Source: Bacillota bacterium
Lineage (GTDB): Bacteria; Bacillota; Clostridia; Christensenellales; Aristaeellaceae
Assembly (NCBI GenBank): GCA_023425025.1
Contig: JAFADG010000012.1
Span: forward strand, 1 to 64,000
DNA length: 64,000 bases
Direction: 5' to 3'
Position 1 is the first letter of the stretch; every line of letters begins with the position of its first letter. The notes beneath the pieces were generated by a model. It worked only from the letters and a program-made list of their open reading frames with translations, searched no databases and had not been told where the DNA came from. Below are positions 15,924-24,099 of this stretch, in pieces. Position numbers and translations under genes: made by a program.

Positions 15924-17486
15924 ATGAAAAAACCCCTTGTGGCCTTGCTGCTGGCGCTGATACTGGCATTGCCCGCCATCAGCGTCACCGCCGAGGAAAG
16001 GCTGCCCTTCGCCGCCGACATCGACCTGAGCCAGCCCGTTGTGATCAACTACCTGGTCTTTGGCGATCCGCCCGCCGGCGAGCCCGCCGTGCTGGAAAAG
16101 ATCAACGAGATCCTTTCCGCCAAGATCAACACTACGCTCAACTGGCAGCGCGTATCCTGGACCGACTGGTCCACCGTGTACAACCTCATGCTGGCCACGG
16201 GCGAAGACATGGACCTGATCACCTCCTCCGCCTCCTGGCTGGGCATGTGGGAGAACGCCTCCAAGGGCGCTTTTCTGGACATCAGCGAGCTTTTGCCCAA
16301 GTATGCTCCCAACATTTACGCCAACACCCAGCCCGAAGAGTGGAACATGTGCAAATACAAGGGGCAGATTATCTGCGTGCCCGGCAACCATTATGCCCAG
16401 TACTCCAACCACGGCATGATGTACCGCGGCGACTGGCTGAAGGAATTCGGCATGGAAGAGATCAAGACCATCGACGGCCTGGAAGCCTACTGGCAGAAGG
16501 TCCTCGAGGTCTACGGGCCTGAAGGCGTCGTGCCCTGGAACACCAAGGGCGGCGTGGGCGACCTGCAGCTGTTTAATATGTACGAAGCCGCCTACACCAA
16601 GCATATCGACATCAACGGCCTGGCCATCGCCCAGTTCCCCAGCATTCAGGGCACATCCCTGGAAGACCCTTACACCCTGTGCCAGCCGCTGACGGAAGAC
16701 TGGTTTGTGGACTATGCCAAGCTGATGAAGAAATGGGCCGACATGGGCTTCTGGCCTACCGACGTCATGAACTCCACCAATGACTCCCGGGCACTCATGC
16801 GCGCCGGCCTCTCCGCCTCCGACCAGCATCATGTGGCCACCTATACCGGCCTGGTCAGCGAAATCGAAAAGCCTGAGAATCAGCCCGGCGCCGATCTGAA
16901 GGTTTTCCTGTGGAGTGACCTTTCCGGCCACATCGTCAAGGAAAGCTTCCTGCAGGACGCCATTACCGTCAGCGCCAAGTCGAAGCATCCCGAGCGCGCC
17001 CTGATGGTGCTGGACCTGCTCAAGGAGGATGAAGAAATTCATACGCTTTTGAACTACGGCATCGAGGGCGTGCAGTACGTCGTCAACGCTGATGGCAAGC
17101 GCGAAGCCCCCGCCGCCTACGACTCCGCCACCCAGGCCTACTGGTGCGACGCCTGGGGCGTGCGCGAAGACAAGTACCTGCGCAAGCTGCCCCATGTGGA
17201 CGACTGGGCGGGCAAGGCCGATATGTTCGCCAACCGCCTGGACCCCATCTCTGTCTCGAACCCCTATACCACCTTCGTGTTTGACTCCACCGAGGTGGCC
17301 GCCGAGCTGACCGCCGTCACCGAGGCCGTCAACCGCTATTCTCCCGCCATCCACTTTGGCAAGGTGGAAGACCCCGAGGCCGCCGTCAAGGAACTGCGCA
17401 CCGCCCTTCAACAAGCCGGCATCCAGAAGCTGTTCGACGAAGTGCAGCGCCAGATGACCGAATACAAGGCGTCTTTGGGACTCTAA
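15924..17486 (+). CDS. Extracellular solute-binding protein of the sugar ABC importer
   Basis: Captures the oligosaccharide and delivers it to the two permeases. The 520-residue protein has a signal peptide (MKKPLVALLLALILALP...SVTAEE) and the long LplA-type binding-protein fold (NYLVFGDPP, MYRGDWLKEFG, and Trp/Tyr-rich ligand regions). There is no cysteine near the cleavage point, so unlike most Gram-positive binding proteins it lacks a lipobox and membrane anchor. AAGGAGG lies before the ATG. Third gene of the operon; a strong hairpin follows. Confidence 0.88.
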   Translation: MKKPLVALLLALILALPAISVTAEERLPFAADIDLSQPVVINYLVFGDPPAGEPAVLEKINEILSAKINTTLNWQRVSWTDWSTVYNLMLATGEDMDLITSSASWLGMWENASKGAFLDISELLPKYAPNIYANTQPEEWNMCKYKGQIICVPGNHYAQYSNHGMMYRGDWLKEFGMEEIKTIDGLEAYWQKVLEVYGPEGVVPWNTKGGVGDLQLFNMYEAAYTKHIDINGLAIAQFPSIQGTSLEDPYTLCQPLTEDWFVDYAKLMKKWADMGFWPTDVMNSTNDSRALMRAGLSASDQHHVATYTGLVSEIEKPENQPGADLKVFLWSDLSGHIVKESFLQDAITVSAKSKHPERALMVLDLLKEDEEIHTLLNYGIEGVQYVVNADGKREAPAAYDSATQAYWCDAWGVREDKYLRKLPHVDDWAGKADMFANRLDPISVSNPYTTFVFDSTEVAAELTAVTEAVNRYSPAIHFGKVEDPEAAVKELRTALQQAGIQKLFDEVQRQMTEYKASLGL

Positions 17487-17499
17487 GGACGACGAGGCC

Positions 17500-17531
17500 G
17501 GGGAGGCGCCGTTTTCAAAAGGCGCCTCCCC
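17500..17531 (+). terminator. Strong hairpin after the binding-protein gene
   Basis: 11-bp stem GGGGAGGCGCC / GGCGCCTCCCC with a 10-base loop, 13 bases past the stop. No T-run follows, so it may stabilise the mRNA end rather than terminate. The rest of 17532-17764 is non-coding. Confidence 0.5.
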
Positions 17532-17611
17532 CGAACCCTCCTGGAAAGCTTCGTTAACAGGGACTATTACAGTAGCGAACAACGATTTAAGAAGGTGGTG
17601 TCCGAAGGTTT

Positions 17612-17638
17612 CCAAAGGGCGACCGGAAAGCCCTTTGG
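17612..17638. repeat. Palindromic repeat family A-like hairpin
   Basis: CCAAAGGGC / GCCCTTTGG 9-bp arms, 9-base loop, in the gap before the LacI gene. The CCAAAGGG arm is shared with the copies at 35232 and 43363. Confidence 0.5.
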
Positions 17639-17764
17639 TCGCGTCCGAAGATGCGAAATCTTACTGCTTCAGAGGCAATTTTGCATGAGCAACGCAAGCC
17701 AATGCACTATGAATCTTGTATGTCTACAGAAGAAAGCCTCAACTGAAAATATCACTCCGCCACT

Positions 17765-17792
17765 TTTTCAAAACGCAACTTTGTGATATGAT
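17765..17792 (+). promoter_or_regulatory. Probable promoter of the LacI gene
   Basis: TTTTCA (17765-17770), 16-base spacer, TATGAT (17787-17792). The spacer contains AAAACGCAACT, only half of the LacI-type operator, so strong autoregulation is not indicated. Confidence 0.4.
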
Positions 17793-17831
17793 GGATCGAC
17801 AAAATTTTCTCATTGGCAGGGGGTAGTGCCC

Positions 17832-18851
17832 ATGGCTTCCATCCGGGATGTGTCCAAACGCGCGGGGGTATCCATCTCCACGGTATCCAACGCGCTCAAC
17901 GGGCAGCCCAATATCAGCGAAGCCACCCGCGAGCGGGTTTTGCAGGCCGTGCAGGAGCTGGGCTATTTCCCCAACGTCAACGCCAGATTAATGAAGACCG
18001 CGAAAACCAACGCCATCGCCGTTTTCTTTCCCAACTTCAACGCGTCCTTCTACACGGGCATGCTGCAATCCATGTACGGCGCCTGCAAGGAGCACGGCTA
18101 CGACATGTTCGTGCATATCTCTCAGGCCGACACCTCCCGCAAGCTGGTGGCCTCCATATTATCCTGCAATTTTGACGGCGCCATCGTGCTCCATGAGCAA
18201 TTGGCGGAGGAAGACCTGCCGCTTTTAAATCGGCGGAATGTACCCTTTGTGTTCATGGATAAGGAAGTGGCGCAAAACAAGCTGTCCAGCGTGCTGATCC
18301 ACAACGAGAAGGGTGTCATGCAGGGGTTGGAGTATTTGAAGCATACCGGCCACACCCGCATCGCCTTTATGGGCGGCACGGGCAACTATGACAGCCAGGT
18401 CAGGTACAGCGGTTTTGTGCGGGGCATGGAAAAGCTGCGCCTGCCCATGGATCCGGACTATATGCTTCAGGGATATTTTCAAGAGGACGCGGCCTATTCC
18501 ATCATCCGGGGCAATGCCGCCGGCGGCCGCTTTTCAAATGCCGGCACAAGGCCGGACGCTATCTTCTGCGCCAACGACGCCATGGCCAAGGGCGTCCTAA
18601 GAGCGCTGTGTGACATCGGCCTGAAGGTGCCCAAGGATATCAGCGTGCTGGGCTTTGATGACAATGAATTCGCGGCTCAGTGCGTGCCGCAGCTTACCAC
18701 CATTCACTATTCCCTGGAGCATTTGGGGCAGCGGGCCGTATTGGAGGCGCTGCGCCTGATGGAGCCGGAGGCCCAGGGACGGCAAACCTTGATCGATACA
18801 AAGCTCATGGTTCGGGAGTCCTGCGCCATCCGCTATGAGGGAGAGCTCTGA
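17832..18851 (+). CDS. LacI-family transcriptional regulator of the glucan locus
   Basis: A 339-residue repressor with the LacI helix-turn-helix at the very N terminus (IRDVSKRAGVSISTVSNALN, hinge-helix region ending near residue 60) and a periplasmic-binding-protein-like effector domain (DGAIVLHEQ, PFVFMDKE, PDAIFCANDAMAKG, VLGFDDNEFA). The ATG at 17832 is 8 bases after a GGGGG site; an upstream GTG at 17826 is closer than useful. It lies between the transporter and the cytosolic GH5, and is the best candidate to bind the two AAAACGTTTT sites at 13801 and 13940, with an imported oligosaccharide as inducer (inference). Confidence 0.9.
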   Translation: MASIRDVSKRAGVSISTVSNALNGQPNISEATRERVLQAVQELGYFPNVNARLMKTAKTNAIAVFFPNFNASFYTGMLQSMYGACKEHGYDMFVHISQADTSRKLVASILSCNFDGAIVLHEQLAEEDLPLLNRRNVPFVFMDKEVAQNKLSSVLIHNEKGVMQGLEYLKHTGHTRIAFMGGTGNYDSQVRYSGFVRGMEKLRLPMDPDYMLQGYFQEDAAYSIIRGNAAGGRFSNAGTRPDAIFCANDAMAKGVLRALCDIGLKVPKDISVLGFDDNEFAAQCVPQLTTIHYSLEHLGQRAVLEALRLMEPEAQGRQTLIDTKLMVRESCAIRYEGEL

Positions 18852-19003
18852 TTCCAACCGCGTCATTTGTGACTGCACACAGCGGACTTTCGCTGTTTTA
18901 AGAAATAAGGCTTGTACCATCGCCGCTGCGAGAATTTGCAGGGGATTGTTCAATATTGCGTGAAAGCGCCGCGGCCTTTTTGCTGCGGCTTAAGGAGGTT
19001 TCC

Positions 19004-20101
19004 ATGGCGAAGCTTCAAGGGGTCAATTTGGGTAATTGGCTGGTGCTGGAAAAGTGGATGCACAAGGATTTGTTCCGCGGCACCACGGCGGAGGATGAAA
19101 CGGAGCTTTGCCTGCAATTGGGCGAAGAGCGCTTTGCGCGGCTGAAGGCGCACCGGGACACGTATATCACCAAGGCGGATTTTGAATACCTGGCCGCCCG
19201 GGGCTTCAATGCCCTGCGCATTCCCGTGCCGCATTTTATCTTTGACGACTGTTACCCTTACGTAGGCTGCATCGAATATCTGGACAGGGCCTTTGAATGG
19301 GCAAAAGAAACGGGCCTCACGATCCTCATCGATCTGCACACCGTGCGCGACAGTCAAAATGGGTTTGACAACGGCGGCATCTGCGGCGTGTGCAAGTGGC
19401 ACTTGAAAGAAGAAAACCTTGTGCATACCAGGCAGGTGCTGTGCAAGCTGGCGAAGAGATACAAGGGCCATCCCGCCCTGTACGGCCTGGAGTTTGTGAA
19501 CGAGCCCACCCGCCCCGACATGTTTGAGGCCATGGAAAAGGCCGGCCGCTATCCGCCCCATGACAAAGAGCGGGCCCGTGGCTCCTGCGGCGTGCCGGAT
19601 GATTTGCTGATCCGCTTTTACAGGGATTGCTACCGGGACCTGCGGGCTATCCTTGGGGATGATGTGCCCCTGGTGTTCCACGACGGTTTTCGCCTGTCCT
19701 TGTGGAAGGGCGTGTTCCCGGCGGAGGAATACAGGAACCTGGTGCTGGACGCCCATTTGTACGTGGCCTTCAACGAGTTTGAAAAGGGGCCGGAAGCGTT
19801 CTTGCAGGTGCTTCAAAAGACGCTGAAGGAGTTCCATTCGGGCATACAGGAAATGCGGGCCCACTATCCCGTGATCATTGGGGAATGGTGCTTTTCCTAT
19901 CCCGACAAGGGCTTTGGCGAATCGGACACGCCTTTGATGATGGAGGCCGCCATGCGGGCCGGCGCGGCCTGCCAATTGTATGTGTTCGAGCAGGCCGACG
20001 GCTGGTTCTTCTGGAGCTACAAGCTGGTGAACGGCCCCCTGGGCTGGGATATGCAAAAAGCCATCGAAATGGGATGGATGCCGGACAAACTTAATTCATA
20101 A
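19004..20101 (+). CDS. Cytosolic glycoside hydrolase family 5 enzyme
   Basis: A 365-residue GH5 barrel without signal peptide, so it should act inside the cell on imported oligosaccharides. It opens MAKLQGVNLGNWLVLEKWM, the same exo-1,3-glucanase-type start as the secreted enzyme at 12595; the acid/base is E167 in FVNEP and the nucleophile E294 in IIGEW. The frame runs up to 18956, but AAGGAGG at 18992-18998 sets the ATG at 19004. It follows the LacI gene by about 150 bases. The two GH5 enzymes, transporter and regulator form one glucan-use locus. Confidence 0.88.
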   Translation: MAKLQGVNLGNWLVLEKWMHKDLFRGTTAEDETELCLQLGEERFARLKAHRDTYITKADFEYLAARGFNALRIPVPHFIFDDCYPYVGCIEYLDRAFEWAKETGLTILIDLHTVRDSQNGFDNGGICGVCKWHLKEENLVHTRQVLCKLAKRYKGHPALYGLEFVNEPTRPDMFEAMEKAGRYPPHDKERARGSCGVPDDLLIRFYRDCYRDLRAILGDDVPLVFHDGFRLSLWKGVFPAEEYRNLVLDAHLYVAFNEFEKGPEAFLQVLQKTLKEFHSGIQEMRAHYPVIIGEWCFSYPDKGFGESDTPLMMEAAMRAGAACQLYVFEQADGWFFWSYKLVNGPLGWDMQKAIEMGWMPDKLNS

Positions 20102-20131
20102 AGGAGTCTGCTGCGATAGAGGAACGTGTTT

Positions 20132-20498
20132 TCACTTAGCGTATTTTCTTTTTACGATGTGCGATAGGTGAAATCGAATGGCGGCCTTTCTATTTGTCAG
20201 CCAGACGATATGCACATTATTCTTTCTGTTGGCCAATATCCGGGGGGCAAAGAACGCGGCGACTGTCTCCGGTCTGTCCGCCAGTATGTTGAACAGCTTC
20301 TGGAAGCGTTTGTCTCTCTCGATGGCCGCCTTACCGCCATCAGGCGTCTTTGTTATAAAAGCGGGCAGCATCATCCCGGGTGATAAAATCTCCCGGCAAT
20401 GATGCTTATTCCTCCAATTCCTTTGCCAAGCCTTTTATGAAGTAGGTCAAGGCGTGCTTTGTCGTTCCGTATGGGATGGTCTCTTTTTGTATCATCAT
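20132..20498 (-). pseudogene. Decayed short-chain dehydrogenase (SDR) fragment
   Basis: On the minus strand one frame from 20498 to 20406 reads IPYGTTKHALTYFIKGLAK, holding the SDR catalytic YxxxK motif, then hits a stop. The continuing part lies in another frame (20374-20132) and reads RFQKLFNILADRPETVAAF and RILANRKNNVHIVWLT, matching the C-terminal part of SDR enzymes of this type. The nucleotide-binding N terminus is not found upstream. So this is the broken C-terminal half of an SDR gene, with at least one frameshift. Nothing else is seen in 20102-20716. Confidence 0.6.
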
Positions 20499-20716
20499 TC
20501 ATGCTTGAATATGCGAAACACAAAAGGTTCGGATTCATTCTTGCCATGGTCCAAAAGCGGATTTTTATGGACAACGAACGGCACAGATCGTAAAGAACTG
20601 CGCCGCTTTACCTTGCCAAACTGTTTGTATTTGTTTATCCGGCCCACTCTGTAAAATGGATATATTTCAAAATAATGTTGAAGTTATATCAATAAGCAAG
20701 AGGGGGTGAAAGACTT

Positions 20717-21292
20717 CTATTCGTCACGCTGATTCTTTTTGGAATATCCAACCGAACCGATACTCGACGACAACCTATAATATTGACCAGGGGCATATAT
20801 TAATGGGTCTATTGAAATCGTGTCAATTTTCCCATATGAGATATCTTCAATTGTTTCATCTGCTAATATATTTTTAATTTCCCCTATATATATGCATCCA
20901 CTACCTTTTTTTATCGTCTCAACAAGTTTACATTCATATACCCATGGAGATTCTTCTAACACAGGAATGTCCAGCACCTTACCTTTTATATACTTAACGC
21001 CAATATCTTCACATTTGTTTTTTTCATAACCTGAAGTATTTCCAAAATAATCTGCCATGTACATCATTTTAGTTGTGACAAGGTTTGCTGAAAATACCCC
21101 ATTTTTTTCAACAAGGTCACGAGTAAGCTTTCTCCCTCTTGATGCAAACATTAACATCGGAGGATTAACCGAACAGAATGTTATCCAAGTGATTAAAGCA
21201 AAATTAGGAGTGTCATCATTTTTAAAAGCACCAATTAGATATGATGGTTGAGGGAAAAACCCTCGCTGTGGTGCTAAAGAATATTTTCGCAT
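20717..21292 (-). CDS. Flavin reductase family protein
   Basis: A 191-residue FMN-binding split-barrel protein of the flavin-reductase-like family: PSYLIGAFKNDDTPN, ITWITFCSVNPPMLMFASR and the ANLVTTKMMYMADYFGN region give the FMN pocket. It likely reduces flavin with NAD(P)H or serves as an NADH-FMN oxidoreductase. The gene is plainly AT-richer than its neighbours, with many AAA, ATA and TTA codons, suggesting recent transfer. The C-terminal tail is Lys/Ser-rich. It sits alone beside the SDR remnant. Confidence 0.82.
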   Translation of the reverse strand: MRKYSLAPQRGFFPQPSYLIGAFKNDDTPNFALITWITFCSVNPPMLMFASRGRKLTRDLVEKNGVFSANLVTTKMMYMADYFGNTSGYEKNKCEDIGVKYIKGKVLDIPVLEESPWVYECKLVETIKKGSGCIYIGEIKNILADETIEDISYGKIDTISIDPLIYAPGQYYRLSSSIGSVGYSKKNQRDE

Positions 21293-21371
21293 AAAATCTT
21301 CTTCCTTCCTGATGCAATTTCTATTGTACAGTTAATTGCAAACTTGCATTCTATAGCATATCCTCAACATT

Positions 21372-22139
21372 TCATAAATTTTTGCCTCTGTTAACAACAA
21401 GGCCTAAAAAAACCAGCATCCGCTCGTTGACTTCCTTCACCTGCTCGGTGGGCATATGGGGCCTGTGCCCCGCGCCGGGCACACTATATATTTCGGCCTG
21501 GGGGCACTGGCCTTGCATATCCGTAAGCCTTTGCGGTGAAGCAAAACCATCGTTTTCCCCGCCGATAAGCAGCATGGGCATGGTGAGCCTTTGCCAGTCT
21601 TCCGCCGTCAGGCTGGGATACAGCCGCCAGTCCCGCACACTCATGCGCATGTGGTGCTGCCAGTCGCCGCCGTGGGCCTGGGCGTGGAGGACCTTTATCC
21701 GTTCAATGATCGAATCCTGGCGGTTGGCGATCAGTGCCTCCGGCGTAAAGTCTTCGGAGCCGGCGGGGTCCGCCTGGCCGGAGCAGCCGATGGTGATGAT
21801 GCTTTTTACCAAGTCAGGGTGCTTTGCCGCCAGGTGCAGCGCCACGCCGCCGCCCAGGCTGTAGCCGATAAGGTGGGCTTTTTGGATGCCAAGCACCCGC
21901 AAAAAACCGGCCATATCTTCTGCGATGATGGGCGTATCCCAGTCGCGGCTTTCGCTTGTCGTCCGGCCATGGCCCCGAAAATCCGGCAGCAGGCAGCGGT
22001 AGGTATGAAAGAAGGGCTGTATCTGCCCGCTGAAAGCGATGATGCCGCGGCTGTAACCGCTATGCAAAAATAGTATTGGTTCGCCGACGCCGATATCCTC
22101 ATAAAAAACAGAGCAATCTTTTACCTGTCGGTAGGGCAT
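21372..22139 (-). CDS. Alpha/beta hydrolase of the MarR operon
   Basis: A 255-residue hydrolase with the full triad: Ser in GYSLGGG near residue 95, Asp in LIGGENDG, and His in GAGHRPH. The N-terminal ILFLHSGYS supplies the oxyanion hole. It begins 5 bases after the PPOX-like gene and is the third gene of the minus-strand marR operon. Substrate unknown. Confidence 0.85.
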   Translation of the reverse strand: MPYRQVKDCSVFYEDIGVGEPILFLHSGYSRGIIAFSGQIQPFFHTYRCLLPDFRGHGRTTSESRDWDTPIIAEDMAGFLRVLGIQKAHLIGYSLGGGVALHLAAKHPDLVKSIITIGCSGQADPAGSEDFTPEALIANRQDSIIERIKVLHAQAHGGDWQHHMRMSVRDWRLYPSLTAEDWQRLTMPMLLIGGENDGFASPQRLTDMQGQCPQAEIYSVPGAGHRPHMPTEQVKEVNERMLVFLGLVVNRGKNL

Positions 22140-22144
22140 ATATG

Positions 22145-22576
22145 CTACTCCTCAAACGATTGTACGCTGAATAGATGCTTTTGCAGGCCGTGATAGTAAT
22201 TGCCGCTGTCCGCCGTAAACTTCAAAATGCAGTAATCCGGGTCCGTTGGCCCCAGGGGATAGTATTTTTCATCCCCGTCCTTCCAGAAGGACAGCTTGGT
22301 TTCGTCGTCCGTCAACACCTGCATGCGTCCGGTCAGCATCAGGCCGTGAAAGCCCGCGTGGTCCACAAAGTAGATGCAGGCTTCCGGCCGCTTTTGAAAC
22401 TGCCCGGTGCGGATGGCGGAGGTGTTGGTGGAAAACCAAAAGGTGTTAAGCCCCTCGCCCTTTAATTGAAACATGGTCTTCGCGTTGGGATAGCCATTGT
22501 CGTCGGTGGAGCAGACAATGATGTCGCGGCTGTTCTTGACCAGCTTTTTGATGTCCTGTTTGTTTTGATCGTTCAT
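22145..22576 (-). CDS. Pyridoxamine 5'-phosphate oxidase-like flavoprotein
   Basis: A 143-residue split-barrel FMN-binding protein of the PNPOx-like family, with TMFQLKGEGLNTFWFSTNTS, RPEACIYFVD and LTGRMQVLTDDETK. Such small proteins bind flavin or act as general-stress-type proteins; true PNP oxidase activity is unlikely at this length. Its ATG overlaps the marR stop by 4 bases, so the two are coupled. Confidence 0.83.
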   Translation of the reverse strand: MNDQNKQDIKKLVKNSRDIIVCSTDDNGYPNAKTMFQLKGEGLNTFWFSTNTSAIRTGQFQKRPEACIYFVDHAGFHGLMLTGRMQVLTDDETKLSFWKDGDEKYYPLGPTDPDYCILKFTADSGNYYHGLQKHLFSVQSFEE

Positions 22577-23025
22577 TCCAAATCCCCGCCCTTTTTCTCT
22601 AAATTTTCGATGATTTTCCGCAGTGTGTTTTCGAAGGTTTCAACCTGCCCGTCTGTAAACCCCTGGTAGAACAAAACGTTCATCTGCTCCGACACCCGGT
22701 CGTAATCCGCCTTGTAGCCCTTGGCGGTTTCGGTGATGGTGACAAAAATTTGCCGGCGGTTCTTTTTGTCGGGAACACGCATCAGCAGCCCCGCCTGTTC
22801 CATTCTGTCCAGCATGCTGGTAAGGGTGGTCTTCGCCAGCGAGGTCAGGCGGCCGATCTCGGTGATGGTCAGCGTTTCATGCTCCCAAAGCACATACAGA
22901 ATTCTGCCCTGGGCGCCGTTGAAGGCGTCCACGCCGCTTTCCCGCAGCAGCTTTTCAAAGGCACGGGCCTGCAATTGGTGTATTCTGGAGATCAAGAAGC
23001 CCCCGTAGGTTTTGATGCCAATCAC
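22573..23025 (-). CDS. MarR-family regulator with non-canonical start
   Basis: About 150 residues with the winged helix-turn-helix of MarR: IGRLTSLAKTTLTSMLDRMEQAGLL and the wing RQIFVTIT. The frame runs far upstream (to 24066), but the promoter at 23036-23064 limits it. No ATG is usable. An AGGGAGG site (23025-23031) is 8 bases before ATC (23014-23016), where relatives have ATG; ATT is 2 bases away and GTG (23023-23025) overlaps the site. I list the outermost, GTG, but an AUC start may be the real one. First gene of a three-gene operon, likely autoregulated. Confidence 0.82.
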   Translation of the reverse strand: MIGIKTYGGFLISRIHQLQARAFEKLLRESGVDAFNGAQGRILYVLWEHETLTITEIGRLTSLAKTTLTSMLDRMEQAGLLMRVPDKKNRRQIFVTITETAKGYKADYDRVSEQMNVLFYQGFTDGQVETFENTLRKIIENLEKKGGDLE

Positions 23026-23035
23026 CTCCCTATAT

Positions 23036-23064
23036 AGAATAATACCATATAGTATTGTTGTCAA
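23036..23064 (-). promoter_or_regulatory. marR promoter with embedded operator
   Basis: On the minus strand TTGACA (23059-23064), 17-base spacer, TATTCT (23036-23041). The spacer is almost filled by the dyad AATACCATATAGTATT (23041-23056), arms AATAC/GTATT, as expected of a MarR site that blocks polymerase. Confidence 0.65.
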
Positions 23065-23118
23065 GGCATTCGAGAAACTTTTGCTGTGTGCAGCGCGTGA
23101 TAAAAAAGCGCAAGACAG

Positions 23119-23147
23119 TTGACAGCGGGCGGTATGGCGAGTATACT
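23119..23147 (+). promoter_or_regulatory. Sigma-A promoter of the PHP gene
   Basis: TTGACA (23119-23124), 17-base spacer, TATACT (23142-23147), 43 bases before the ATG at 23191. Confidence 0.75.
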
Positions 23148-23190
23148 TGCAAAAAACTTTCAAAGCCGGCGTATAGGGGAGGGGAAAGCA

Positions 23191-24024
23191 ATGCTTGCGG
23201 ACCTGCACATTCACACGAGCTTTTCGGATGGGGCGCAATCGCCTGCGGAGGTAGTTGCCGCTGCTGTGCAAAAGGGGCTGAGCGTGATTTCCGTATGCGA
23301 CCATGATACCATCGCCGCCTATGACAGCCTGCATCCCCTTTGCTTGAAGGCGGGCCTCACACTTGTTCAGGGTGTGGAGCTGGATGTGTACTGGCGGGGA
23401 AAGACGCTGCATCTTTTGGGTTATAACTTTGATCCCGGTCATCCCCGCATGGCGGCGCTGATGCAAAAGACTCGCCGGCAGCTGGAAGAAATCAGCGTAC
23501 AGATGGTGAAAAAGATGCTGCCCGATTATCCGTCGCTCAGCGTGGAGGATTATGATCAGTTCAGCTACCCGTCTGGGGAGGGCGGTTGGAAGGGACTGCA
23601 TTACCTGCGGGCCAGGGGGCTGACGCAAGCGCTGATGGAGGGACTTTCCTTCCATCAAAAGTATGGGGGCTTCCGCCCTGAATATGAGGATATCGCTGAG
23701 GCCTGCCGGGTCATCCGGGAGGCGGGCGGCGTGCCTGTACTGGCCCATCCCGGCTGCTGGTGGCCGGATATGCCGGCGGATTTTGTAGATATACTGGACG
23801 ATTTGAGAAGCCTGGGCGTCGGCGGCATCGAGTGCCATTATCCCGAGCATACGAAGGCGTTTACGGATTTTTGCGCGGCCTACTGCCACACCCATGGCCT
23901 GTGCGTCACCTGCGGCGGCGACGGCCATGGAGGATTCAATAATTCTCCCGGCGGCGTCGTCCATGACATCGGCATCATGCGGGTGGATATGGGCGAGCTT
24001 GACCTGCGGGGGATCATCAATTGA
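23191..24024 (+). CDS. PHP-domain phosphoesterase
   Basis: A 277-residue metal-dependent phosphoesterase of the PHP superfamily. Metal-site motifs are HIHTSFSDG (residues 6-14), CDHDT, GVELD, AHPGCWWP and GGDGHGG near the end. It likely removes phosphate from small molecules or nucleotides; a second, TrpH-like PHP protein is encoded at 32225. The frame opens upstream at 23119, but that overlaps the promoter; ATG 23191 follows GGGGAGGGG. The stop is 2 bases before a 24-bp perfect inverted repeat. Confidence 0.85.
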   Translation: MLADLHIHTSFSDGAQSPAEVVAAAVQKGLSVISVCDHDTIAAYDSLHPLCLKAGLTLVQGVELDVYWRGKTLHLLGYNFDPGHPRMAALMQKTRRQLEEISVQMVKKMLPDYPSLSVEDYDQFSYPSGEGGWKGLHYLRARGLTQALMEGLSFHQKYGGFRPEYEDIAEACRVIREAGGVPVLAHPGCWWPDMPADFVDILDDLRSLGVGGIECHYPEHTKAFTDFCAAYCHTHGLCVTCGGDGHGGFNNSPGGVVHDIGIMRVDMGELDLRGIIN

Positions 24025-24026
24025 TG

Positions 24027-24078
24027 TATCAACAGTAAATGGGGCTGACATAATTGTCAGCCCCATTTACTGTTGATA
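24027..24078. repeat. 24-bp perfect inverted repeat between convergent genes
   Basis: Left arm 24027-24050 and right arm 24055-24078 are exact reverse complements, with the 4-base loop TAAT. Arm core is AACAGTAAATGGGGCTGACA. There is no T-run. It begins 3 bases after the PHP stop and ends 22 bases before the convergent gene's stop, so it may act as a two-way transcript end. Confidence 0.9.
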
Positions 24079-24099
24079 GAAGATGCATGTATTCGGTCG

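Noticed and set aside
15861..17615. 584-codon open frame on the minus strand across the binding-protein gene
   Set aside because: It is the antisense shadow of a GC-rich gene; the product is His/Gly/Val-rich without any domain, and the plus-strand gene has a signal peptide, ribosome site and operon context.
20168..20383. Plus-strand small frames at the SDR remnant
   Set aside because: The minus strand shows recognisable SDR motifs; plus-strand translations have none.
22573..24066. A 497-residue fusion ending in the MarR domain
   Set aside because: The extra N-terminal part is antisense to the PHP gene and crosses the marR promoter and operator; only the C-terminal 150 residues are MarR.
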